From NCBI RefSeq assembly GCF_024661895.1, contig NZ_CP102453.1, positions 1,612,001 through 1,676,000 on the forward strand: a stretch of 64,000 nt of DNA, written 5' to 3'. Positions 27,155 through 35,310 of this stretch are shown piece after piece (the first letter of the stretch is position 1; every line of letters begins with the position of its first letter). The stretch is from Fundicoccus culcitae (GTDB taxonomy: Bacteria > Bacillota > Bacilli > Lactobacillales > Aerococcaceae). Both the position numbers and the translations under genes were made by a program. The notes under the pieces are model-generated. The model did not search any database, was not told the origin of the DNA, and saw only the letters and a list, made by a program, of their open reading frames with translations.

Positions 27155-27382
27155 TTTTACACCAATATTTATTTTAGATTTTATCTGCTTTACAATATTA
27201 AATAATATTATTTTTATACCATTAAGTCAATAAATAAACATTGTTAAAACAAAGTTTGTTTGTTATCAATTTAGGTTTATTAAAGTTATATTTTTGATAT
27301 TTATTGTATGTATATTTATTAAATAAATCGTTATATCGCTTATGGTACAATGGAAGTAATCAAGTAGAAGGAGGAATGTTGC

Positions 27383-27856
27383 ATGATACAATTTAAAACC
27401 GTCACCCGGGATAATTTCAAGGCTATTATTCATTTGAAAGTTGCGCCGGAGCAAGAAGAATTTGTCGCAACCAATTTGTTTAGTCTAGCCCAATCGTATG
27501 TCGCGCTTTTAAATGACCCCGTTCCACCTATGAGTTTCGGTATTTACGAAGAGGATACCTTGGTCGGTTTTATCATGATGGTTTATACAGCTGCAGAAGA
27601 CAACGAATTCGCTGATGAAGCCATTTATAGCATTGATCGCTTTATGATGGGTGAAGCTTTTCAAAACAAAGGGTTAGGAAGAAAAGCCTTCGCAGAAGCT
27701 TTGAACTATCTGAAAACTTTGCCCCATGGACCTGCCACAGCCATTTATACATCCTATGAACCAGATAATCATGTAGCCAAGAACTTGTATGCTCAATTTG
27801 GTTTTATCGAGTTTGCGGAAGATGCAGGGGAAAGCGTCGCAAGACTTGAATTATAA
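27383..27856 (+). CDS. GNAT-family N-acetyltransferase
   Basis: A 157-residue acetyl-CoA-dependent acetyltransferase. The acetyl-CoA loop reads FQNKGLGRKAF (about 96-106), preceded by the beta-4 strand YSIDRFMMGEA and followed by the typical NHVAKNLYAQFGF. The overall pattern resembles spermine/spermidine acetyltransferases of the BltD/PaiA type, but substrate is uncertain. GAAGGAGGAA is well placed before the ATG, and a TACAAT -10 lies about 35 bp upstream. It is a single gene. Confidence 0.85.
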   Translation: MIQFKTVTRDNFKAIIHLKVAPEQEEFVATNLFSLAQSYVALLNDPVPPMSFGIYEEDTLVGFIMMVYTAAEDNEFADEAIYSIDRFMMGEAFQNKGLGRKAFAEALNYLKTLPHGPATAIYTSYEPDNHVAKNLYAQFGFIEFAEDAGESVARLEL

Positions 27857-27950
27857 ACACTGGGTGTTAGGAAAGAAGATTAGAACACTATTTTTATTCC
27901 TTTAAAATCCAGACTATAAATAAAAGCGAAAACTTCCATTACACCTGGAT

Positions 27951-28430
27951 TTATTCTAAAGTAAAAGGGATTTCAACCGCTTGATTGTGGTTGAGTAACG
28001 AAATTAATTGATCCACTTCGCTAATTTGTCCAATCGGTGTATAGGCGTAACTAGTAGAAAAGCTGTCATAGAAAATAACTAAAGTGTTTGAACCGAATAG
28101 CATTACATCTCCGGCATTAATTTGACCAACGGATTGAGGTTGAATCGGATACGACTGGTCGAGACTGGCATATTTTTCATTACGATGTAAATCATCCATG
28201 GTCAGCGTAAGTGGTAGATTTGCTAATAAAGTTTGCGAAGCTGGGTTTTCAATTAGGTTTAATGTAAAGGTTACCCCTTCAATGGTCATTTGCATGGTGT
28301 TAGATTCCTCCCTCTCTATTTGTGCTATTTCTCTTGGCTGTATTGGTATAACAGGATCTCCATTGGTCAATGGGCAGCTCATTATAGTAGTTAAAACAGT
28401 ATACAATAACACTATTTTTTGGATAAGCAT
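27951..28430 (-). CDS. Cyclophilin-like-fold lipoprotein
   Basis: About 159 residues. The start at 28430 is chosen because GGGGGTG is nine bases upstream, whereas the ATG at 28448 has no site. A short hydrophobic leader ends in TTIMSC, an acceptable lipobox, so the protein is probably a membrane-anchored lipoprotein. The rest (IEGVTFTLNLIENPASQTLLANLPLTL... YFDP-like segments replaced by NEKYASLDQSYPIQP... INAGDVMLFGSNTLVIFYDSF) fits the cyclophilin-like domain found in many Firmicute and Bacteroidetes proteins. Isomerase activity is not implied. Opposite in direction to its upstream neighbour. Confidence 0.65.
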   Translation of the reverse strand: MLIQKIVLLYTVLTTIMSCPLTNGDPVIPIQPREIAQIEREESNTMQMTIEGVTFTLNLIENPASQTLLANLPLTLTMDDLHRNEKYASLDQSYPIQPQSVGQINAGDVMLFGSNTLVIFYDSFSTSYAYTPIGQISEVDQLISLLNHNQAVEIPFTLE

Positions 28431-28541
28431 GTCATTTTTCACCCCCATTTAATTGTAAAGGGTAGCGGAGACGATTAAAAATGGTTATTTTGCATGGTTT
28501 ATCATAGACAATGACAATCGTTTAGTCGAAGATGTACGTAT

Positions 28542-29426
28542 CTATTTTAGTTGTTGTTTAATCAGATCATTTAAGAGCCTAATCGTTGGTGTGTCTGCTT
28601 TATTTTGATGATAACCAAAGGAAGCATGCATGTGATTGTCTTGAATAGCCGTTTCCAGTTCAATCAACTTTCCTTGTAGTAGTTCAGCTTCAACTGTAAA
28701 GCGTGGTAGGTAAGCCACCCCAAGATTACTCATGACACTTTGCTTAATCGTTTCAATGCTCCACAATTCTGAGGGCGTTTCTAAATGAATGTCTTGGTTG
28801 TGGAGATATTTATTAAAAATTTTAAGGTAAAAAGCATCACGGTCGTTTTGAATGTGGCAGACGGATTTCGTTTGGTGAGCGGTCACAAAATCGCGTTGGT
28901 CTACAGCCAACTCCGGAGATGCCACTAAAACCAAAGGAAACGTGCCAATAGGATGGGTTTGAATGCGATTGGGGTAATTGCGGACATCGTAATGAAACGC
29001 CGCATCAATTTGCCCATTGACCATTTCATCAAAAATGGCGTAACAATTCATCACCCGAATACTGAGTTTAACATGCGGCGCTTGGGCTTTGAACGCTTTA
29101 AAAATAGGCTGAAGTTTATAGGTTAACAGCGTTTCAGGCACCGCAAGAGTTAAACTACCCTTTAGCCCACTATCTTGGGTTTGAAAATTAATCAACGCTT
29201 CCGACGCCTCAATGACTTGGTTGATTAAAGGCAAAACCTCTTGCCCCTCTGGCGTCAACACCATCTGCTGCTTTTCTTTTTCAAATAACTTAATCGCCAG
29301 CTCCTTTTCAAGTTGCTTAATTTGAAAGGTAATGGTTGACTGCGCGTAATTCAGGGCTTGAGCCGCTTTTTGGTAATTGCCGGTTTCAATGATTTTCTTG
29401 ACAGTATAAAGATATTTAAGTTCCAT
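28542..29426 (-). CDS. LysR-family transcriptional regulator
   Basis: A 294-residue LysR-type regulator. The N-terminal winged helix covers about residues 1-60 (YQKAAQALNYAQSTITFQIKQLE), followed by the effector-binding domain (LTLAVPETLLTYKLQPIFKAF). It is divergent from a DUF2000 gene, so that gene is its likely target. A palindrome with the T-N11-A LysR core lies 13 bp before the start codon. The effector is unknown. Confidence 0.9.
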   Translation of the reverse strand: MELKYLYTVKKIIETGNYQKAAQALNYAQSTITFQIKQLEKELAIKLFEKEKQQMVLTPEGQEVLPLINQVIEASEALINFQTQDSGLKGSLTLAVPETLLTYKLQPIFKAFKAQAPHVKLSIRVMNCYAIFDEMVNGQIDAAFHYDVRNYPNRIQTHPIGTFPLVLVASPELAVDQRDFVTAHQTKSVCHIQNDRDAFYLKIFNKYLHNQDIHLETPSELWSIETIKQSVMSNLGVAYLPRFTVEAELLQGKLIELETAIQDNHMHASFGYHQNKADTPTIRLLNDLIKQQLK

Positions 29427-29438
29427 GGTTCCTCCTTG

Positions 29439-29457
29439 GATTCAATAATTTTGAATC
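29439..29457. promoter_or_regulatory. LysR-type operator
   Basis: GATTCAA-TAATT-TTGAATC is a perfect inverted repeat containing the T-N11-A core. It is next to the lysR start, as expected for autoregulation. Confidence 0.65.
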
Positions 29458-29522
29458 GGTCTATCGATTAATTCAATTTCACTAAACAGACTATTTGTGG
29501 GATAATTTTACCATAAAACCCA

Positions 29523-29538
29523 AAATAAATATCGTTGC
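29523..29538 (+). repeat. 16-bp dispersed word
   Basis: AAATAAATATCGTTGC, just before the ribosome binding site of the DUF2000 gene. Confidence 0.65.
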
Positions 29539-29562
29539 TTGACAATTTAGGAGGAATTATTG

Positions 29563-29970
29563 ATGAAATTTGATACAAAATTAGCCATTGTTTTAAGAGA
29601 TGATTTGGAAAGTTGGCAAGAATTAAATGTGACCGCATTTTTAATGAGCGGGATTGCGGGAACACAGCCCGTTGTGGGTCAGCCTTATGTAGATAAAAGT
29701 GGGGTTGAGTATTTGCCCATGTCACGTCAACCGATTATGATTCATACGGCAGATAAAGAAAGCTTGAAGGCTTTGTTGACTAAAGCTTTGACGAAGGATG
29801 TGGTTTTGACGATTTTTACGGAAGAAATCTTTAAAACGTATAATGATGAAGATAACCGTGCTTCGATTGCTGAATTTGAAACTGACGAGTTGAATTTGGT
29901 GGGGATTGGTATGCGTGGCAAGAAGAATCATGTGGATAAGATGTTGAAGGGGTTTGCGTTGCATGGGTAG
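29563..29970 (+). CDS. DUF2000 family protein
   Basis: A 135-residue protein of the DUF2000 family, whose fold resembles peptidyl-tRNA hydrolase type II. Typical phrases are KLAIVLRDDLESWQELNVTAFLMSGIA near the start and PMSRQPIMI in the middle. The ATG at 29563 follows AGGAGG by eight bases, so the TTG just before it is not used. Biochemical role unknown. Divergent from a LysR gene that probably regulates it. Confidence 0.75.
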   Translation: MKFDTKLAIVLRDDLESWQELNVTAFLMSGIAGTQPVVGQPYVDKSGVEYLPMSRQPIMIHTADKESLKALLTKALTKDVVLTIFTEEIFKTYNDEDNRASIAEFETDELNLVGIGMRGKKNHVDKMLKGFALHG

Positions 29971-30001
29971 GGATGATTATCTGAGAGTGTTAGAGTGAAC
30001 A

Positions 30002-30050
30002 AAATGCTAGTTGTTATTGCCGAAAGGTTATAACAACTAGCACTTTTTTA
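30002..30050. terminator. Bidirectional terminator, DUF2000 / rpiR
   Basis: TGCTAGTTGTTAT / ATAACAACTAGCA stem with T6 on the plus side. On the minus side it follows the rpiR stop. Confidence 0.88.
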
Positions 30051-30055
30051 ACAGT

Positions 30056-30913
30056 CTATTTCTCTCTATCTTCACTTTCAAAATTAGTCGCTTTAAATAA
30101 TGGGTGATGACTTAATGAATGTTTCTCGTAGTATGTATCGATATAAATATACATGCTATCTAATATGATTTTGAACATGACCTCAGTTGATACATATTTC
30201 GCCCCGAAATGTTGCAAGGTAGAAATAGGAACTATCGCATAATCGGATTGATTATAAACAGGATTATTATAACTAGCTGTTAATGAAACGACCGTTGCTC
30301 CAGCAGATTTAGCATAGTTTATCATTTCCAAGCAAGGTTCTGACGTTCCCGTCTGGGATATTGCTAAGACAACAGCTCCCTTCGTCAAAGTCTTACCTGT
30401 TAAATGCGTCTCAAAGGTATCATCTACATAATAAACATTTCGCGTAATGGTCCTCATCTTGAGATAAAAATTGTAGCCTAAACTCCCTGAAAATACTGCT
30501 CCAACGATCACGACATAATCAGCTTCAAGTAAGACTTTCGCAACTTTATCAATTTCGTCATAATTTAATTCAGTAATATTACTTTCTAAACTTTTTAAAA
30601 CATTTATTTCATACGATTTAAGAATATTGGATAAGGATAAATCATCTGTCACCATTTCATCAAAGGTTGTTGTATTTTTATTACGTGGGGCAGCAGCGCA
30701 GGCAATGATAAAGTTCTTATAACCATCGTAACCTAATTTCTGAGTAAAGCGTGTAATTGAAGATTGTGACACTTCAATTTTTTCAGATAATTCCGTTATT
30801 TTCATATCAATAATCGCTTCATAGTTCTGAATAATATAATTGGCGATTTTCTTTTCCGTTTTCTTCAGATAAGGTAAATAAGACATTATCAAATTTAAGG
30901 GGGATGAATTCAT
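30056..30913 (-). CDS. RpiR/MurR-family regulator (HTH + SIS domain)
   Basis: A 285-residue regulator with an N-terminal RpiR-type HTH (MKITELSEKIEVSQSSITRFTQKLGYDGYKNF, about 37-70, a family hallmark) and a C-terminal SIS sugar-isomerase domain (about 115-250; VVIVGAVFSGSLGYNFYLKM, LAISQTGTSEPCLEMINYAKSAGA). SIS domains of this family bind phosphosugars. It is divergent from the second phn-type importer and is separated by 310 bp carrying a palindrome. It is therefore the probable regulator of that operon, with a phosphorylated sugar or polyol as effector. Confidence 0.9.
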   Translation of the reverse strand: MNSSPLNLIMSYLPYLKKTEKKIANYIIQNYEAIIDMKITELSEKIEVSQSSITRFTQKLGYDGYKNFIIACAAAPRNKNTTTFDEMVTDDLSLSNILKSYEINVLKSLESNITELNYDEIDKVAKVLLEADYVVIVGAVFSGSLGYNFYLKMRTITRNVYYVDDTFETHLTGKTLTKGAVVLAISQTGTSEPCLEMINYAKSAGATVVSLTASYNNPVYNQSDYAIVPISTLQHFGAKYVSTEVMFKIILDSMYIYIDTYYEKHSLSHHPLFKATNFESEDREK

Positions 30914-30966
30914 TGGGGTTCTCCTCTTTTTTGTCGAAAAACAAATGCTATTTTAAGATGGATTTT

Positions 30967-30981
30967 AGCATATTTTATCCA
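30967..30981. promoter_or_regulatory. Secondary RpiR-type operator candidate
   Basis: AGCATATTTTATCCA matches 13 of 15 bases of the palindrome at 31101-31115 and lies close to the rpiR start. Confidence 0.4.
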
Positions 30982-31100
30982 TACAAACAAAAATAATTCA
31001 AAAATTTATTCAAAAATTCATTTTTCGCTTTTTAGAAACACTGTTTTATCAAGGTTTATATCCTTTACATGGAATTTACATTCTTTTTACATAAAATTTA

Positions 31101-31115
31101 TGGATATTTTATCCA
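31101..31115. promoter_or_regulatory. RpiR-type operator candidate
   Basis: TGGATA-TTT-TATCCA, a perfect 15-bp inverted repeat in the divergent region rpiR/phnD. A strong GAAGGAGG lies at about 31137-31144 without a following start codon in range. Otherwise the region is AT-rich promoter sequence. Confidence 0.5.
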
Positions 31116-31223
31116 ATTAGATTTATTATATTGCCTGAAGGAGGACGCAGGATTTAAACACGCCGATGACTATACGCCCATTAAAAAAACTTAAAAACAA
31201 ACCTAATGAGAGGGATTTTATAA

Positions 31224-32117
31224 ATGAAAAAAATTATCGCATCATTCTTGGCTACTTTTACTTTAGCTACGGCACCCACTGCACAAATCGCCGCACAAGA
31301 TCACGCTGATTGGCCAGAAGAAATTACGATTGTTCAAGTTCCTGATGAAAGTAATCCAAATACACCAAGTTTACACACACAATTCCGTGAACATTTAGCG
31401 GAAGAATTAGGCATTAAAGTTAATGAAGTGACTTCTGGAACAAGTTATGCTGTAGGGATTGAAGCATTAGCTTCTGGTCAAATTGATATTTTATTAGTTT
31501 CTCCTCAAAGTTACGCTCAGTCTTCAGAAAAAGCCAATGCTGAATTATTCGCAACTAACTCAAGTGATAGTGATTATTATACGGTATTTATTACTCAAAG
31601 CGATAATGATGAAATTAACTCTCTTGAAGATTTAGAAGGCAAAAGTTTTGCGTTCGTAGATGCTGCTTCTTCTTCAGGTTATGTCTATCCTAAAGCAACG
31701 TTGTTAATGGAATTAGGATTAGAAAATGAACGGATCGAACAATCAGGTTACTTTTTTGAAAATGTTGTCTTTTCGGGTGGTCACGATAATTCGGTAGTAG
31801 GCGTTTCGATGGGAGATTATGATGCCGCTGCAGTTGCTGCTCAAATCATCGCTGGTCTTACCGAAGCAGGTGTCATCGAAGAAGATTCCATCAAAGTCAT
31901 TGGTCGTTCTGTAGATATTCCAAATCCATCTTTTGTTATCCGTGGTGATTTACCGGAAGATTTTAAACAAGCTGTACAAGATGCATTCCTTTCTTTTGAC
32001 AATGGAGAATACTTTGAAGCTTTATACGGTGATGCTGAAACACGTTTTGTAGCCATTGACGAAACATACTATGCTCCAACTTTAGAAATTCTAGATTTAG
32101 TCAATGAAGGAAACTAA
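31224..32117 (+). CDS. phnD: Phosphonate-type substrate-binding protein (second operon)
   Basis: A 297-residue PhnD-family receptor, shorter than the first copy. It has a signal peptide (MKKIIASFLATFTLATAPTA, cleavage near IAAQ). Mature landmarks are VTSGTSYAVGIEALASGQIDILLVSPQSY and the Ser loop DAASSSGYVYPKATLL. No cysteine is present, so again no lipid anchor. It starts after GAGAGGGAT. It is the first gene of phnD-C-E-E-phosphatase under the divergent RpiR regulator. Low identity to the first PhnD suggests a different ligand. Confidence 0.88.
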   Translation: MKKIIASFLATFTLATAPTAQIAAQDHADWPEEITIVQVPDESNPNTPSLHTQFREHLAEELGIKVNEVTSGTSYAVGIEALASGQIDILLVSPQSYAQSSEKANAELFATNSSDSDYYTVFITQSDNDEINSLEDLEGKSFAFVDAASSSGYVYPKATLLMELGLENERIEQSGYFFENVVFSGGHDNSVVGVSMGDYDAAAVAAQIIAGLTEAGVIEEDSIKVIGRSVDIPNPSFVIRGDLPEDFKQAVQDAFLSFDNGEYFEALYGDAETRFVAIDETYYAPTLEILDLVNEGN

Positions 32118-32131
32118 GCGGAGGAAGGCTA

Positions 32132-32923
32132 TTGAATAATTCATTACTCGATATTCGTCACCTTACCATGTCCTATGATGGTAAGGTGAATGTTTTAAAA
32201 GATATTAACTTAACGTTTAATAAAAATGAATTTGTCGTTGTCATTGGGCCTTCGGGTGCTGGTAAATCAACTTTTATTCGTTTCATCAATTTGTTGGTTA
32301 AGCCTACTGGCGGAGAAATTATTTTTGATGGTGACGACTTACTGCAAGCAAATACCAATCAACTAAAGGCTGCACGTTCCAACATCGGTATGATCTTTCA
32401 AGATTATAATTTAATTGAACGCTCCAACGTCTTAAAAAACGTTTTAAACGGCCAACTCGGGAAGATATCAGCCTTTGATTCCATATTCGGTCGTTTCACT
32501 GAAGAAGATAAACAAAGAGCCGTTAATTTATTAGAAGAAGTCGGATTAGGTGAACACATATATAAACGAGCGGACGAACTTTCAGGTGGTCAAATGCAAC
32601 GGGTAGGGATTTGTCGAGCTTTAATGCAATCACCTAAATTACTTTTAGCAGATGAACCCATCGCATCATTAGATCCAGCTACTTCACGGTTGATAATGGA
32701 ATATTTATTTAATTTGTCTAACCAATATGGTGTGACATCCATCGTCAATCTTCATCAAGTAGCGATTGCCAAAGAGTTCGCTACACGGATTATCGGTATT
32801 AAAAAAGGTGAGGTTGTCTTTGACGATCATCCTGATTATTTGACTGATGATATTACTGAAGAGATTTATGGCGATAAAATCAATGAGTCTGTTTTTGGAA
32901 CGTTTGCTAGTCAAATGGCTTAG
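32132..32923 (+). CDS. phnC: Phosphonate-type ABC transporter ATPase (second operon)
   Basis: A 263-residue ATPase with Walker A GPSGAGKST (about 38-46), Q-loop GMIFQDYNLIERS, signature LSGGQMQR, Walker B LLLADEPIASLD and switch His in NLHQVAIA. The start is TTG at 32132, backed by GCGGAGGA eight bases before. No ATG is available before the first strand. It lies 14 bp after phnD. PhnC-type features (DYNLIERSNVLKNVLNGQLG) match the first copy, but the sequences differ widely. Confidence 0.92.
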   Translation: MNNSLLDIRHLTMSYDGKVNVLKDINLTFNKNEFVVVIGPSGAGKSTFIRFINLLVKPTGGEIIFDGDDLLQANTNQLKAARSNIGMIFQDYNLIERSNVLKNVLNGQLGKISAFDSIFGRFTEEDKQRAVNLLEEVGLGEHIYKRADELSGGQMQRVGICRALMQSPKLLLADEPIASLDPATSRLIMEYLFNLSNQYGVTSIVNLHQVAIAKEFATRIIGIKKGEVVFDDHPDYLTDDITEEIYGDKINESVFGTFASQMA

Positions 32924-32938
32924 GAGGTGAATCGTTTA

Positions 32939-33736
32939 ATGAACCAAATTCAAGCCCAAACGCAAACAATGAAGAGCAAGAATTCGACGAAAGTTTTCGT
33001 CTTTATTGGCATTCTTCTCTTCCTAGTCATAAGCGGGATGGTCTATTTAGATATTTCTTTGATTGATTTAGTCACGGTTATTCCTGATTTTTTGGTGTTT
33101 TTCTTTACACGTTTCTTCCCGCCGAATTTCTCAGAGTTCTTTTTAATTTTACCTGATTTAATTGACACCATCTTATACGCCTATGTAGCTACTATCATTT
33201 CATCTATTGTTGCTTTAATATTTGGCATATTAATGTCTAAACGCTTAAATCCGATTCAACCTATTCGACTTATCGTTCGAGGTATTGTCTCATTCCTAAG
33301 AAATGTCCCGGTTATTATTTGGGCGTCTACCCTCGTATATATATTCGGTATTGGATCATTAGTTGCGATTATCGCTTTAGTCATTAACACCATTGGTTTT
33401 CTTAGTAAATCTTATGCAGATTCCATTGACGATATTCCGCAAGGTAAACTCGAACCGATGATTGCTAACGGTGCATCTAAATCACAAATTATCTATCATG
33501 CTATCGTTCCGATGTTCTTACCCGATTGGATTAATTGGACCCTCTTTGCCTTTGAAATCAATGTCAGAGCTTCATCCATACTAGGTTTGGTGGGTGCTGG
33601 GGGTATAGGTATTCTAATTCAGACACGGATTAACTTATTTAAATATCAAGAAGCCATGGCCATGGTTATCTATATCATTATTCTCGTCTTAATTACAGAA
33701 TATGCAACTAACAAACTAAGAACGAAACTCAAATAA
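32939..33736 (+). CDS. phnE: Phosphonate-type ABC transporter permease (second operon, first)
   Basis: About 265 residues, taken from the ATG at 32939 because the upstream GTG lies inside the AGGAGGTGA ribosome binding site. It is a PhnE-family membrane permease with about six hydrophobic segments. The coupling loop is LEPMIANGASKSQIIYHAIVPMFLP, and GLVGAGGIGILI lies near the end. Together with the following permease it should form the translocation channel. Confidence 0.88.
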   Translation: MNQIQAQTQTMKSKNSTKVFVFIGILLFLVISGMVYLDISLIDLVTVIPDFLVFFFTRFFPPNFSEFFLILPDLIDTILYAYVATIISSIVALIFGILMSKRLNPIQPIRLIVRGIVSFLRNVPVIIWASTLVYIFGIGSLVAIIALVINTIGFLSKSYADSIDDIPQGKLEPMIANGASKSQIIYHAIVPMFLPDWINWTLFAFEINVRASSILGLVGAGGIGILIQTRINLFKYQEAMAMVIYIIILVLITEYATNKLRTKLK

Positions 33737-33753
33737 GGGAAAAAGGAGCTATC

Positions 33754-34545
33754 ATGAAAAAAATACCTTTATCGAAAAATGGCAACAAATTTAAACTGTT
33801 TTTATGGAGCTTTCTAATAATTGGTTCTTTCTTTATCAGTTTGTATTTTCTAGATCTAGATTTTAATCGCTTTTTTTCACGTCTTGAGAATACCCCTAAA
33901 GTAATAGCTAGGATGATGGGCTTTAATTTCAACCTATTAGTTGACTTAATGAAAGGTTTCGCAACCACCTTTTTTCTAGTTGTTATTGGTGTATTTGTTT
34001 CGGTCTTGATTTCATTTGTATTAGCCTTTCTAGCTGCCGATAATATTGCGCCTTCAAAGATTTTGAGCGGTTTGATAAAAGGAATTGTTGCTATCATTCG
34101 ATCGATTCCTTCATTAATCTTAACGATTATTGTTATTGCATCTATCGGATTCGGAAATACCAGTGGTTTGATTTCTATTATTATCGCTGGCGTCAGCTTT
34201 TTAACCAAAACGTTTAGTTCAGTTATTGAAAGCTCCGGAAATAACGTTATTGAAGCAATCCGTTCAACAGGATCTTCTTGGTTTGGTATCGTTATACACG
34301 GTTTGTTACCCACTGTTTTTTCGGGTTTTATCTCATGGACGACCTTAGAAATTGAACAAGCTGTTAATTTATCGATTTCCATGGGTACCATTGGTATCGC
34401 TGGAATTGGCTTGCTGCTTTCGAATGCACAACGAACGTATCAATACAAAGACATTACGACGATTGTCGTGTTTATATTTATTTTGATGTATTTACTTGAA
34501 CTAATCACAACAACAATAAGGGAGAAATTAAATGATAACAACTAA
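33754..34545 (+). CDS. phnE: Phosphonate-type ABC transporter permease (second operon, second)
   Basis: A 263-residue PhnE-family permease with coupling loop VIEAIRSTGSSWFGIVIHGLLP and the end motif GTIGIAGIGLLL, in which the usual GAGGIG has become IAGIG. It begins after AAAAAGGAG. The last 14 bases overlap the phosphatase gene, tying the two together translationally. Its less conserved motif compared with the partner suggests the two permeases have specialised. Confidence 0.85.
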   Translation: MKKIPLSKNGNKFKLFLWSFLIIGSFFISLYFLDLDFNRFFSRLENTPKVIARMMGFNFNLLVDLMKGFATTFFLVVIGVFVSVLISFVLAFLAADNIAPSKILSGLIKGIVAIIRSIPSLILTIIVIASIGFGNTSGLISIIIAGVSFLTKTFSSVIESSGNNVIEAIRSTGSSWFGIVIHGLLPTVFSGFISWTTLEIEQAVNLSISMGTIGIAGIGLLLSNAQRTYQYKDITTIVVFIFILMYLLELITTTIREKLNDNN

Positions 34546-35257
34546 TTATGTACGTTTACCTTTGCAAGCCGTCAATAACTGCCGTGAAATGGGTGGCTAT
34601 GCGACAGCAGATGGAAAGGTGACGCGTTGGCATAATTTCTTGCGATCAAGTCAGTTGTCCAATAGTACTGCAGATGATATTCAATTCCTCATAGACTATG
34701 GTTTGAAAACAATTATCGACTTACGCACAACAGAAGAAATTAACAAACAACCTAATCCATTTAGCGATGATGATAATGTCGCTTATTATCATCAAAATTT
34801 CATGCAGAAAGAATCCATTAAAGATATAAATTCAATGCCTCAATTGGCTAATGAAGAATTTGCCTTAGGTAAAATGTATACCTATTTACTTAGTCATCAT
34901 GAGGCTGTTAAGTCCATCATGGATATTGTTTTAAATCATAAAGAAGGCACCTTACTATTCCATTGTAGTGCAGGCAAAGACCGGACAGGTGTCGTTGCGT
35001 TATTAATCTTAGGTATTGCTGGGGTTAGTTTACAAGATATCGTTACTAACTATGAAGTTACTTACACCAATATTATGTCAGACTTTAAACATCTAGATAC
35101 AAAGTACACGATGAATATGATTCAATCGCATCCACAAAACATTATCATGGCTTATGAATATATTTTAAATAAATATCTTTCCTTTGAAGCATATTTTGTG
35201 GCATTAGGTTATTCAGCGGATGAAATTCAGCAATTCAAAGCGATGATCGTGGAATAA
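34532..35257 (+). CDS. Tyrosine-phosphatase-like phosphohydrolase
   Basis: A 241-residue member of the PTP/dual-specificity class (Y_phosphatase3 type, as in Listeria LipA). The P-loop is HCSAGKDRTG with Cys145 and Arg151 (CX5R), and an upstream general-acid candidate lies around F77-D81. No signal peptide, so cytoplasmic. Relatives dephosphorylate phosphotyrosine, phosphoinositides or sugar phosphates. Overlap with the permease gene means it is made with the importer, so its natural substrate may be the imported phosphate ester. GGGAG lies before the ATG. Confidence 0.85.
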   Translation: MITTNYVRLPLQAVNNCREMGGYATADGKVTRWHNFLRSSQLSNSTADDIQFLIDYGLKTIIDLRTTEEINKQPNPFSDDDNVAYYHQNFMQKESIKDINSMPQLANEEFALGKMYTYLLSHHEAVKSIMDIVLNHKEGTLLFHCSAGKDRTGVVALLILGIAGVSLQDIVTNYEVTYTNIMSDFKHLDTKYTMNMIQSHPQNIIMAYEYILNKYLSFEAYFVALGYSADEIQQFKAMIVE

Positions 35258-35262
35258 AGAGT

Positions 35263-35303
35263 AAAAACGCGTTAGGGTATTTTCATTTACCCTAACGCGT
35301 TTT
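35263..35303. terminator. Bidirectional terminator, phosphatase / spxB
   Basis: AAAACGCGTTAGGGTA / TACCCTAACGCGTTTT, a 16-bp perfect stem between convergent genes. Confidence 0.9.
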
Positions 35304-35310
35304 GCAAGTC

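Noticed and set aside
31165-31290. Leader peptide ORF upstream of the second phnD
   Set aside because: The ATG at 31165 opens a frame overlapping phnD with no ribosome binding site. The GAAGGAGG at 31137 is too far from it.
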